Shown here one piece after another: positions 35,903-46,791 of a stretch of 64,000 bases of DNA. Position 1 is the first letter of the stretch. Each line of letters opens with the position of its first letter. This stretch comes from Sisyra terminalis (Eukaryota > Arthropoda > Insecta > Neuroptera > Sisyridae), in the NCBI GenBank assembly GCA_958496175.1, contig OY292280.1, positions 8,246,001-8,310,000 on the forward strand. Direction: 5' to 3'. Below the pieces are notes generated by a model. That model saw only the letters and a list, made by a program, of their open reading frames with translations, was not told the origin of the DNA and did not search any database. Made by a program: the position numbers and the translations under genes.

Positions 35903-36113
35903 GATTAATTTACTAACAGACGAATTTCTTCAGGGATGCTGATTTACTGAACAATTCCTCCCGTATCAATTTAATTGTTTGACAGGTCTGAATTATTCGA
36001 AAATTCTTTAGTATAGAAATTACAGAAAAAAATTTAACAGGGGCCATCCATAGAATACGTCACTCATCAAATTTGATTTTTTCCCTGAATTTGAACAATC
36101 ATACTGTTTATAC

Positions 36114-36353
36114 CAGCCCTGGCCAACCCGCAGCCCGCGGGCCGCATGCGGCCTGCAAAGCCCAAACGTGCGGCCCGCGGTCATGTATGTAGAAATATTT
36201 TTTTTATAAAATTGGGTACTTCAGAATGTCTTTAAAATAACAATAAAGTTATGAAAATCTATAATTTTTTTTTATGGTGTCTGTATGTGCGACCCTTAGA
36301 ACATTTTAGGTCGTCAATGCGGCCCGGGGTGCAATTCGGGTTGGTCAGGGCTG
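36114..36353. mobile_element. hAT-type MITE with perfect target duplication
   Basis: A 240-bp element begins CAGCCCTGGCCAACCCG and ends CGGGTTGGTCAGGGCTG. It is flanked by gtttatac on both sides (36106-36113 and 36354-36361). Its ends are strongly GC-rich (ccgcagcccgcgggccgcat) in an AT-rich setting. It was inserted in a family A outer end (gaacaatcatact|gtttatac). Confidence 0.9.
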
Positions 36354-36392
36354 GTTTATACAATTTTGAAAAAAAAAATTGAGGTCTTATTT

Positions 36393-38003
36393 AAGGGACT
36401 TGGGCCCAAAAAAAATCCAAAAATTGTTTAATATTGAACATTTGCTCAATAAGAGATTCTAACCCAATACCGTCCAGTTGCCAATAATACCATAACTTAT
36501 TATTATAAAATTATTTCGTGGCCCTCTAGCAGAAGCTTCTGAACCTCCAGTTTGAGAAGTACTGCTTTAGACAACGGAAATTACGTGGGAAAGTTTTAAG
36601 TTTCAAATTGATTCGATTTGTATTATTTATTTTAGTTTTAATAAGGGGCCATCCATAAAATACGTCACAAGTTCATTAGAGAGGGAAGAAGTCAACGAGA
36701 TGTGACATCATGTAACAAAGGGCAAAAGGAGCCAAATGCTTTGTGAGGAAATATTTTAAGTTGCAGATTGTATTTATAAATGTAAAATAATTCACAAAAG
36801 TAAACTTTAAACATTTTTAATAAAAGTTAAAACACAAAATATTAATATATTTTTACGTATTTTGATTGCTAAGCAATATTCATTGGTACTCATCAAGATG
36901 TATTGCATCGGTCCGTAACTGTTATGAGATGTGTTACATGATAACCACTTAAGACGATTGCTTGGCAATCAAAATACGTACCAGAGCAATACGTCAAAAA
37001 TACATTTGTTTGAAATTTAGTTCAAATTTATATTTATTGTTTAATTTTGTTTTATACACTTTATAAATAAGACCAAAATGTGTTCCAAATATTGTATAAA
37101 ATATACGTCACAGATATTTTATGATTTGTACAATCCTAGTCCGGTTATTGTCACAAGTGAACGCATTTTTGAATTCCCCTTTCTCTTGGTGTATTTTTTT
37201 AAAATAAAAGAGAATTCGAAAATGCGTTCACCTTAGAAAATAACCGGGGTGGGAGGGTACAAATCGTAAAATATTTGTGACGTATATTTTATACAATATT
37301 TGGAACACATTTTGGTCTCATTTATGAAATATATATAGCAAAAGTAAACAATAAATATAAATTTGAACTAAAGTTCAAACAAATGCATTTTTGACGTATT
37401 GCTCTGGTACGTATTTCGATTGCCAAGCAATCGTCTTAAGTGGTTATCATGTAACACATCTCATAACAGTTACGGAGCGATGCAATACATCTTGATGAGT
37501 ACCAACGAATATTGCTTAGCAATCAAAATACGTAAAAATATATTAGTATTTTGTGTTTTAACTTTTATTCAAAATGCTGTAATGCTGTTCTCAATTTTAA
37601 TATTAGAAATATTAAAAATAAATCTGCAACTTAAAATATTTCATCACAAAGCATTTGGCTCCCTCTGCCCTTTGTTACATGATGTCTCATGACTTCTTGT
37701 TCGTGACTTCGTTGACTTCTTTCCTCTCTACTGAACTTGTGACGTATTTTATGGATGGCCCCTTATTAAAACTAAAATAAATAATACAAATCGAATCAAT
37801 TTGAAACTTAAAACTTTCCCACGTAATTTCCGTTGTCTAAAGCAGTACGTCTCAAACTGGAGGTTCAGAAGCTTCTGCTAGAGGGCCACGAAATAATTTT
37901 ATAATAATAAGTTATGGTATTATTGGCAACTGGAAGGTATTGGGTTTGAATCTCTTATTGAGCAAATGTTCAATATTAAACAATTTTTGGATTTTTTTTG
38001 GGC
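36393..38003. mobile_element. Family E foldback element
   Basis: Two arms of about 800 bp meet near 37195. Left landmarks, such as gggcccaaaaaaaatccaaa, ggggccatccataaaatacg and the family A-type motif at 36860-37010, recur inverted at 37390-37545, 37740-37760 and 37980-38000. The centre holds a short inverted pair around gaattcgaaaatgcgttcac. No transposase is present. Confidence 0.75.
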
Positions 38004-38566
38004 CCAAGTTCCGTTTAGCACACTCAAATCTGGCAGCCCCTTAATTTTAATATGTAGATAGCTTCATTATGAATAATTTAGTCATTTTTGGCCACAAAAC
38101 GTGTTTAAAATTAAACGTTTGCTATTAGATGTCAAGTAGTAAAAAACTGATGTCCAGTATTAAGCCGTAAAGGATTGAGGAAAAGAAAAATTTTTTATCA
38201 AAATTATACTTCTCCAATTCGTGGAGAAGTCGATTTAATAAATTAAACATTAATAAAACAAAAAGAAATATAAAATAAAATAAATTTTGAAGCAACATCC
38301 ACCCCTATTTTTACAAAATTTTGACCAAATTTGGTCCAATAAGATGGTCAAATTATCGGATGATATTTCTTCGACCAATTTTATTGATTTTGTTTTGTAT
38401 AAATTGGGATAATGTTAGTCTGTTGTCGAAATTTGGTCGAAAGCAACGAAACTAGTCTGTATTCGATTACTTACGCATTTTGCGCCTAGAGATAGGCATT
38501 TAAATGAAGGAAGCCAAATAAATGAGGAACAGGGAATATTTATTGTGAAATTATGGGTATGGAATT
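38004..38566. other. Gene-free stretch
   Basis: AT-rich sequence with a local inverted pair at 38200-38230 (tatacttctccaattcg/gtggagaag). No exon signal. Confidence 0.4.
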
Positions 38567-39590
38567 TAGGGTGTTTTTTTTTGGGGGTTACTTTTTTTTT
38601 TGCACCCATGTCGAAATTTTGTTGGACATACTTCAAAAAAAAATCCCTGAAAGTTTGAGCTCTTAATATTAATATTAAGTATTCGCTCACAGCGTGTGAA
38701 TATTTTCCATTTAAAATACACGTAAACTTTGATTTTTTTTTAAATTTTTATAGCTCAGCGGCATTTTATGGTATCGCCTCACTCAAAGTTGGGATTTTTT
38801 TATAATCGTATGCTGTACAAAAGTGCCTATTGCGGCAAAATCGTAATTTACACGGGCGAGGTAGTACGGGTCACTAAACCTAGATTTTTCATAGATTTCT
38901 CGTTTTTCTCTCAGTAACTCATGAATTACAAGACCTACAGAAAAAATGTAAAATTTAAATTTATAGGAAATTTAATTTCCTATAAAAAAGTTCCAGAAAA
39001 CTAAATTGCTAAGATCAATATTTCACGAGATATTGAGCCTTGAATTTCTCTTACTATAAAATTTTTACTTAAATTTTACTCAATAATCCATAAAAAATTT
39101 ATAGTAAGAGAAATTCAAGGCTCAATATCTCGAGAAATATCGATCTTAGCAATTTGGTTTTCTGGAACTTTTTTGTAGAAAATTAAATTTCCTATAATTT
39201 TGTCTTTTACATTTTTTCTTTAGGTCTTGTAATTCATGAGTTACTGAGAGAAAATCGAGAAATCTATGAAAAATCTAGGTTTAGTGACCCGTACTACCTC
39301 GCCCGTGTAAATTACGATTTTGCCGCAATAGGCATTTTTGTAGAGCATACGATTATAAAAAAATCCCAACTTTGAGTGAGGCGATACCATAAAATGCCGC
39401 TGAGCTATAAAAATTTAAAAAAAAAATCAAACTTTACGTGTATTTTAAATGGAAAATATTCACACGGTGTGAGCGAGTACTTAATATTAATATTAAGAGC
39501 TCAAACCTTCAGGGATTTTTTTTTTAAGTATTTCCAACAAAATTTCGACATGGGAGCAAAAAAAAAATAGTCCCAAAAAAAAACACCCTA
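38567..39590. mobile_element. Family B foldback element, copy 4
   Basis: It starts TAGGGTGTTTTTTT and ends AAACACCCTA. The arms meet near 39050. The flanks share gtatgga (ggtatggaatt left, gtatggat right), consistent with a slightly worn duplication of 7-8 bp. It is closest in sequence to copy 3. Confidence 0.8.
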
Positions 39591-39599
39591 GTATGGATG

Positions 39600-41760
39600 C
39601 AATGTTTTAAAGTACTTTTTGTAAAGAGTCTTGCAGGATCCACATGGCAAATTGGCCCTCAAATAGGAACCTATGTCGAAAATTATGTTAAAATATCGGC
39701 TTGATATACAAACACATTTTATATACTTTTCGCAACCAAATTCCTCTTTGATCTTGAGATATGGGCAAAAATGTCCCCCCGCCTGACTATTTTTTAAAAT
39801 TATATATCTCAAAAACTAATTAAGCTAGAGAAGTGAAACCAACACGAGGCTTTAGATTATTTTACAGAGTATATCATATATTTTTTGAAATTTTTAGAAA
39901 AAAAATTATATAAAAAAAATCCAAAAATAAATGAAACTATTTTTTTTATGTGTTCTCTGAAATGACAATAAAAAAAATGTATTTTATGCTTCTATATGAG
40001 CACTACAACTCATAAAATTGCGTGAAAAAAGAAGTAGTGTAACACCTTGAAAAAAAATAAAATGTGATGTACGCTTAATAGTATACCTCGGCTTTATTTT
40101 TTTCGAAGTGTTGCACCAAATTTTTTTTCAAAAACCTTCAATAAAAAAGAGGTCGAATAAAGGACCAAAACATATATTATTTTCATAATTGTAAGTCACA
40201 GGAAATACAAAAAAAATGTTTTATTAGTTTTTTTGTTTTTCTATATTTACTCTTAAGATGATTACTCTCTAAATCAATATAATTGATCCCAAAAGAAAAA
40301 AAAACAACTAGGGTTCAATTTTTATTAAAATAAGAATTAAAAAAAAATATCGTTACTGTTATAATTTATTACAACTGGAATACTATGCGTCTCCAATTAA
40401 TTCTGGGTACATATTGACGGCATCTGAATCACTTGATTTTCTTCGTTTACCGTAGAATATTATTCACTGGCTCATACCAACATTTTTACAGGTTCTACCG
40501 AAAGTGGGCGAATAAATGAACTATAAAATAATATTTTAAAACAATGTGTAAAATAAGGAACTAATATCATTAGGGTAGAAGTAAAATCAAGACATATGTA
40601 TCAATAGCAAAGACGGTCCTATATTCAATGATTATATTTCGAATGGTAAAGATTGCAACAGTATTTTCCGTTATTCCTGTGATTCTCCAATAGAAACTTT
40701 ACAGTGGGATATTGTTATCATGCAACAGCTTTTACTTGTAATTTTTCATATGAACAATAATTATCCAGAATTCTGGGTCCTACGAGATACTAACTAAATT
40801 ATTTTAGGTTCATAATATTCTCGTTGTAATAAGTTATAAAAGAGACTATAATTTTTTTTTTATTCTTATTTTAATAAAAATTGAGCACTAGTTGTTTTTT
40901 TTTTCTTTTGGGATCAACTATTTTGATCTTGAAAGTAATCATCTTAAGAGTAAATATAGAAAAACAAAAAAACTAATAAAAATATTTTTTTCTTGTTTCC
41001 TTAGACTTACAATCATGATAATAATGTATAAACAAAATAAGATTTTTTCGCTGACTTTGAACAGTTATACTGTGTACACAATATATAAAATATATTGCAG
41101 TCCAATTTATTAACATAAACTTGAACAGAAGTTCAAACAAAATATTCGTGACGTATTGCCCAGATACGTATTTCGATTGCCAAGCAATCTTCATCAGTGG
41201 TCATCAAGTAGTTTGGATCACTCCGTAACTGCTTTGTGATGATTCACAGATTAATCACGGATTGACCTCAATTTATAAGTCGTGCCTTTCTCTGTGAATC
41301 ATCACAAAGCAGTTACGGAGTGATCCAAACTACTTGATGACCACTGATGAAGATTGCTTGGCAATCGAAATACGTATCTGGGCAATACGTCACGAATATT
41401 TTGTTTGAACTTCTGTTCAAGTTTATGTTAATAAATTGGACTGCAATATATTTTATATATTGTATACACATAATAATGTATGTTTTTCTCCTATATGTGG
41501 CTTATTTTTTATTGAAGTTTTGTGAAAAGAAGTTGGTGCAACACTTCGAAAAAAAATAAAACCAAGGCATATTAATAGGCGTAAATCACATTTTATTATT
41601 TTTTTCAAGGTGTTGCACCACCTATTTTTTCACGCAATTTTTATAAGTTATAGTGCTTATGTAGAAGCATAAAATATATTTTTTTTTGATTGTCATTTCA
41701 GAGAACACATAAAAAAAGTTGTTTCATTTATTTTTGGATTTTTTTTGTATATTTTGTATA
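39600..41760. mobile_element. Family C foldback element, expanded, with nested family A
   Basis: The left arm, 39625-40390, matches the outer-to-inner order of the 17655 copy. A 400-bp interior at 40390-40800 follows, then the right arm from 40802. The right arm is split at 41032 by a family A element and resumes at about 41472, ending before the outermost segment. Open frames over the arms have no domain. Confidence 0.7.
41034..41475. mobile_element. Family A foldback element nested in family C
   Basis: The outer ends are aaaataagattttttcgctg on the left and a shortened ...ttgtatacac on the right. The host sequence ataataatgtat is repeated on both sides (about 41018-41030 and 41471-41482), marking the insertion. 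The inner arms, 41115-41220 and 41290-41430, are nearly perfect inverses. Confidence 0.8.
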
Positions 41761-42049
41761 TTTTTTATGCAATATTATTAAGGATGATTTAGTCTAAAAT
41801 ATTCTACCGAATTTTCAAGAAAAAAAATCATCCCCTACATTATTTTTCTGCACTTGAAAATAGTCCTTATAGAAACTTTGAAACGATATTTCGGGTGTCC
41901 TTTTGCACACAGGACTAAAATGTTTTCACATAACATCTCACGTTAGGGCATTGTTTAATAATCCGTTGCGAAAATTAGCTCTTATGAGGAAAAGTCACCC
42001 CTCGAAAATGCCCGTTTTTTGGGCTAAATTGGTGTATGCGTTTTGACCT

Positions 42050-43701
42050 CCTTAAATTCCCGAATTAATTTTCCAAGGATCTAGCCAATAAATGGTAACT
42101 TTTTTATGCAATATTATTAAGAATGATTTAGTCTAAAATATTCTACCTAATTTTCAAGAAAAAAATCATCCCTTACATCCTTTTTATGCACTTAAAAATA
42201 GTCCTTTTTGAAATTTTGAATCGATATTACGGGTGTACTTTTGCACACAGGACTTAAATTTTTTGTCTTTATTATTCATGTAAGTTTCCTTTTTAATAAA
42301 TCAGTTTTAAAATTAACTGTTATTTGGAAATGGAATCCTTGCACTTATGTTTTTTTTCGTAATGTAAAGTATAGGCAACCATTGTTTCATTTATGAAATT
42401 CGGTTGCGGGCTAAATTCCCTATTTTTCAACTGAATGTAACTAGGACGTATGATTTGTTTTATGAAATAAAATTAATGTATTTTTACAGATTTTTCTTAC
42501 CTGGAAATTAAGGACAAGGGTTGTTTTGTAGGGGTTGAAGAAAGTATCATATTTTTAGAAGAAAAATTGTTAGTAAGTGCCTGTAATTTTGAAACTTTTA
42601 ATTATTGTCCTAATTGAATTTATATGTATTCTGACTCTGAAATATAAAATTCAAGAAGATGGGTGGGGTAAATCGAATTGAAACAATATATTCAATTAAA
42701 ATAAATTTATTAATGTTAAATATCAATTCAGTTTATAATTTAATACAATATAAGTTTTTCCATTATTACAATAGTTTATATAATTTATGTAAAAGTATCA
42801 CTTATTACAATTATATAGAAATATTAAGTAAATAAAATTTTCTTGATTTTTCAGATATTTTCACTATTTATCACTTAAACCACTTTATCACTTCACATTC
42901 ACTGATTTATTAAATCACAATTTTCACCAATTATTAATGTAGAAAACCCATTTGTGTTTTTCTCAATAGATATCAACTGAGGAAAAGATATCCTGCAGGA
43001 ATTTGATTTCGAACGATCCACATCCATTCCTCAAACGCCCATTTGGAAATGATGAACAATTTAAATCCAATGATTAATTCTCAGTTGTGAGCACAGTGGT
43101 TTGCTTCTTCTGTAGCGAAAATTTCAATTAAAATAATATTTAAAAGTTTCAAAATTGCAGGCACTACCTAACCATTTTTCTTCTGAAAATATGATACCTT
43201 CTACAACCCCTACAAATCAACCCTTTTCCTCAATTTCCAAGTAAAAAGAATCTGTAAAAATATATTGATTTTAATTCATAAAACAAATCAAACGTCCTAG
43301 TTACATTCAGTTGAAAAATAGGGAATTTAGCCCGCAACCAAATTTCAAAAATGAGACAATGATTGCCTAAACTTTACATTACGGAAAAAAAAACATATAA
43401 GTGCAAGGATTGCATTTCCTTAAAACAGTTAATTTTAAAACTGATTTATTAAAAAAGAAACTCACATGAATAATAAAGAGAAAAAAAAAATTAGTCCTTT
43501 GTGCAAAAGGACACCCGCAATATCGATTCAAAGTTTCAAAAAGGATTATTTTCAAGTGCATAAAAAGGATGTAAGGAATGATTTTTTTCTTGAAATTTTG
43601 GTAGAATATTGTAGACTAAATCATCCTTAATAGTATTGCATAAAAATAGTTACCATTTATTGGCTAGATCCTTGGAAAATTAAATCGGGAATTTTAAGAG
43701 G
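42050..43701. mobile_element. Family H foldback element
   Basis: Arms 42050-42605 and 43138-43701 are inverse to each other. Outer ends: cctccttaaattcccga and tcgggaattttaagagg. Inner ends: gaaacttttaattatt and taaaagtttcaaaatt. The 530-bp interior shows no gene. The right outer end overlaps the 3' end of the degenerate reading frame at 43657-44319. Confidence 0.75.
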
Positions 43702-44319
43702 TTGTTGATCTATATCACAATCGGAAAAATAATCATTATTAAAATCTTTGACTTCCCAGGAATTTTCGGTAGTGGTATCCGAGTTTTTCATTTCTTTTGT
43801 TTCATTCGTTATGGTTTTCATTTTTCATTTATAAATGGAAACAAATAGTAAAAATTTTTGTTTTCGCCCAAATTAATTTCTGAAGATAAATCGGAATTAT
43901 TGTCTATTTGTTTTAATAATTCTAAAATATTTGGATCTTTATCTTTTTTGTTCGAGCCATCGTAATATGATTTGAAATTAGATATAATCGGAATATTGTT
44001 ATCCCCACAAAGTAAATCAACACAAAGATTATAATAATCATCGTTATCATAACTTTGGTTTCTCATTAGTAGATACATAACTCATTGAAGGCATAAAGAT
44101 AATAGGCTTGGAATTTGTCTCAACCGGTTTTGTATCAATGGCATCAAAATCGCAATTATCATCAACCTCATCAGACGAGTTGGTAGAATTATTAGAACTT
44201 TTGGTTTCGTTTTCAAATTTTGAATCATCTGTTTTGTTTGTAAAACAATTCAGGGTTAAAAACAATATACAAATCACCAAGATATAAGTCACAAGGACGA
44301 AGTTGCAGGTATCTGCTGT
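43657..44319 (-). pseudogene. Degenerate acidic Asn/Ser-rich secreted-type protein
   Basis: Three overlapping - strand frames read as one protein broken twice. Part 1 (44319-44050): hydrophobic TYILVICILFLTLNCF, then an acidic Asn/Ser-rich tract with NSTNSSDEVDDNCDFDAI. Part 2 (44078-43818): DDYYNLCVDLLCGDNNIPII and DPNILELLKQIDNNSDLSSE. Part 3 (43820-43657): MKTITNETKEMKNSDTTTEN, FNNDYFSDCDIDQQPLKIP, then a stop in the arm of foldback H next to AATAAA. The first segment resembles a signal peptide but no ATG precedes it: the upstream end is replaced by the arm of foldback G. I do not recognise the family. The composition is unlike the neighbouring repeats, which suggests real former coding sequence. 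Confidence 0.45.
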
Positions 44320-45372
44320 CTATTACATTAAGTGAAAACCCGATTAAAAATCAAATTTGTCAAAAAATGCCAAAAGATCATATTTCACTTAATGAGTTGA
44401 AAAAGATATCCTTAAGGGTGCCAAAATGTGTAAGTGTGAGAGAGATGCGAATATAACAAGGGAATACCCCAATAGATCCGAAACTTGGTCACTAGGTAAC
44501 TAGGTCACTAGGTCATTTCACTTTCGATACGACTGCGTACAAACGAATGGAATTTACTTACGCATAGTGCACTTAGCGCCCCCAGTTTCATTCATAAATT
44601 CCTCGTTTTATGAAAGAAAATTTAGGACCTCCCTTTTTCATTCCAATACAATTTTAAATTCACGCATTTTTATTATCTACGAAATATTCCAAGGACTGAT
44701 GAATATTTGGGTGCCAAAATTTGTATGTGTGAGAAGAAGACAGGTAAATCAAAGTAGGCTCAATGATTCATGGAAGGGCGAAGAAAACAATTTTGGATTA
44801 TTGCACATACTGAAAAAAAATAGCAAGCGTTCAGGTGCCCAAATACATAAGTGTAAGAAGAAGACAGGGAATGACGGTAGGTTAGAATTTGCATTCATAG
44901 ATTCAGGACAACCAAGTTTGGGGCGTTGCACTAAATGAAAAGAGATCGTCTAAGCTCAGGTACCAATATACGTAAGTGGGAGAGAAATGCAGCTAGGTGC
45001 ATAGGCAGATCTAAATTTTTCATTCATAAATCCGAGGAATTATGAATGAAATGGGGGGCGCTAAGTGTACTATGCGTAAGTAAATTCCATTCGTTTGTAC
45101 GCACTCGTATCGAAAGTGAAATGACCTAGTGACCTAGTTACCTAGTGACCAAGTTTCGGATCTATTGGGGTATTCCCTTATTATATTCACATCTCTCTCA
45201 CACTTACACATTTTGGCACCCTTAAGGATTTCTTTTTTCAACTCACTAAATGAAATATGATTTTTTGGCTTTTTTAGACAAATTTGATTTTCAATCGGTT
45301 TCTCACTTTATATAATTGATAGTGGATACCCGCAACTTCGTCTTCGTGAGTTATATCTTGGCAATATGTATT
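44262..45372. mobile_element. Family G foldback element
   Basis: Arms 44262-44607 and 45022-45372 are inverse to each other over about 345 bp. Outer ends are ccaagatataagtcacaagg and the inverse gagttatatcttgg, next to a gcaacttcgtcttcgt motif like RTE-type LINE tails. Inner landmarks: tagtgcacttagcgccccc and ggggggcgctaagtgtacta. The interior repeats a motif (see findings). No transposase is present. Confidence 0.8.
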
Positions 45373-45837
45373 TTCTTATTAGACTTTCCGTCTGTCGAAG
45401 AAATGGGTTATGCTACTTAGGTATTTAACCGGCTCTCACATTATTTAATAAATAGTAGATACCTGCAACTTCGTCTACGTGACTTATACCTTGGTAATAT
45501 GTATTTTGTTTTCAATCTTTTTGTCTTCCGTAGAAAATGGTTTTCAAAACGAACATAAGAATTTTTTAATAAGGACTTATTTATGATTTTTCATTGGCAA
45601 ATCATCAGTCTTGGCTGAAGACCTTAAAGCTACTGAAGTTCTGAGTTGGTTCCACTATTTACCTCTTCTTAATTTTTAACAATTTTCTATTTGGTGAATT
45701 CAATTTTTTAAAATGAAAATAGCACAATTCATAATGGAATATACTTTTGTTCTGTTTTTTATATATATTAACTCCACTTTATTCATATCTGTGAAATGTT
45801 AAATTTGGTTAAATTTTGATAATTTGGATAAAAGAAA
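45373..45837. other. RTE-type tail and upstream region of the microprotein gene
   Basis: At 45460-45490, gatacctgcaacttcgtctac is a second copy of the RTE-like terminal motif. From about 45600 the sequence is unique in the window and precedes the candidate start codon at 45838. No clear TATA box is assignable. Confidence 0.35.
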
Positions 45838-46096
45838 ATGGTGAATTATTGGGATACAAATATTACAGGTAATGTTCCAATATTCGATATATTCTAAGTT
45901 TACTCCAGGAATAAATAATTTTGAATAGTTCAGTATAGATTAATTAATATATGTTTCGGTAGAAATGAATTTCCAGGAAGTAGCAACTATCTCTCTATTA
46001 TTATTTATGGGATACATTCTTCTGTGGTTTGTGGCATTGTTCGTCAAAGCTCCTCATTGGAACAAGTTTAACGACAATCCAAATCTTGTGATTTGA
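45838..46096 (+). CDS. Candidate single-pass membrane microprotein, isoform A
   Basis: Exon 1, 45838-45868 (aaagaaaATGG start, ending ACAG|GTAATG), joins in phase to exon 2, 45963-46096, after ttcggtag. The product is 54 residues: MVNYWDTNITEMNFQEVAT, a hydrophobic stretch ISLLLFMGYILLWFVALFV, and a polar tail KAPHWNKFNDNPNLVI. An N-glycosylation site (N8-I-T10) lies on the short N-terminal side, which suggests N-out topology. The tail ends in hydrophobic LVI, as in some PDZ ligands. Intron length is 94 nt with a plausible branch region. I do not recognise a family. Size and design recall small regulators of membrane pumps or channels, but this is only analogy. Small exons can arise by chance, so expression evidence decides. 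Confidence 0.4.
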
Positions 46097-46471
46097 GATT
46101 AAAATTGAAATTATTTCACTACCGATTTTCCTCCTTATCCTTAAGTAATGGATTAAGAGTCGAAATAGAATAGACATTTTTGATATTTGTGTACTAATCC
46201 AAAAAATTAAAAATCCTGGAAGAACAAATATTTTTTTTCAATCATTATTTCCGTGCTAACTCTTTCATGGAAGTTCCACTTTCCCTATCTTCAATTTTCG
46301 TCCAAAGTAACTTATACAGCACATTTCTGGTATCAACCCTCAAGCTTTGAGTTCCACAATTTGGTTCTAATTCTATATTTTATTATACGATTTTTCCCGA
46401 GTAAAACCGATCAACCTAATTTTTCCCCTAATCCATACATGTTGGTAGATTTAGAATCTAAAGAAAAATAA
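45838..46471 (+). CDS. Candidate single-pass membrane microprotein, isoform B
   Basis: The same first exon can join in phase to 46320-46471, after acttatacag. The product is 60 residues: MVNYWDTNIT, AHFWYQPSSFEFH, hydrophobic NLVLILYFIIRFF, then PSKTDQPNFSPNPYMLVDLE. The tail NFSPNPYMLV resembles KFNDNPN-LV of isoform A, as if the two last exons were duplicates. The TAA stop overlaps AATAAA (46467-46472), a natural 3' end. The acceptor is weak in pyrimidines. The exon could also belong to another gene. Confidence 0.33.
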
Positions 46472-46637
46472 AACTACCGACCAAAATTTAAACCATTAGG
46501 AAAGTCATATTAGCTTAGTATCATGTTTTGACGGAAATGCTTCTTGAATTCCATTAAAGTATTTTACTAGTTTCTGACTACTTCAAAGCATTAGGTTCAC
46601 CTTTTTTGAATTTCTGCTGTTTATATTTAGTTCCTAT

Positions 46638-46791
46638 TTACCGTCGCTTTATAACAACTACGGTCTTTAGCAACTCTAGGGTTAGTAAAAATCCGTAAAT
46701 CAAGAAATATTAAAAATTTGTTCGATTCAAGGATCGAATCCAAAACCTACCAGTTTTGGAGCGACCACCTAGACCACTCGTTCATCAATAG
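46638..46791 (-). repeat. tRNA-derived SINE, good reverse copy
   Basis: On the - strand: atgaacgagtggtctaggtg (box A), ggattcgatccttgaatcga (box B), body, and a tail running ctagagttgctaaagaccg to ttataaagcgacggtaaat. It is among the most complete copies and defines the 3' end. Confidence 0.8.
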
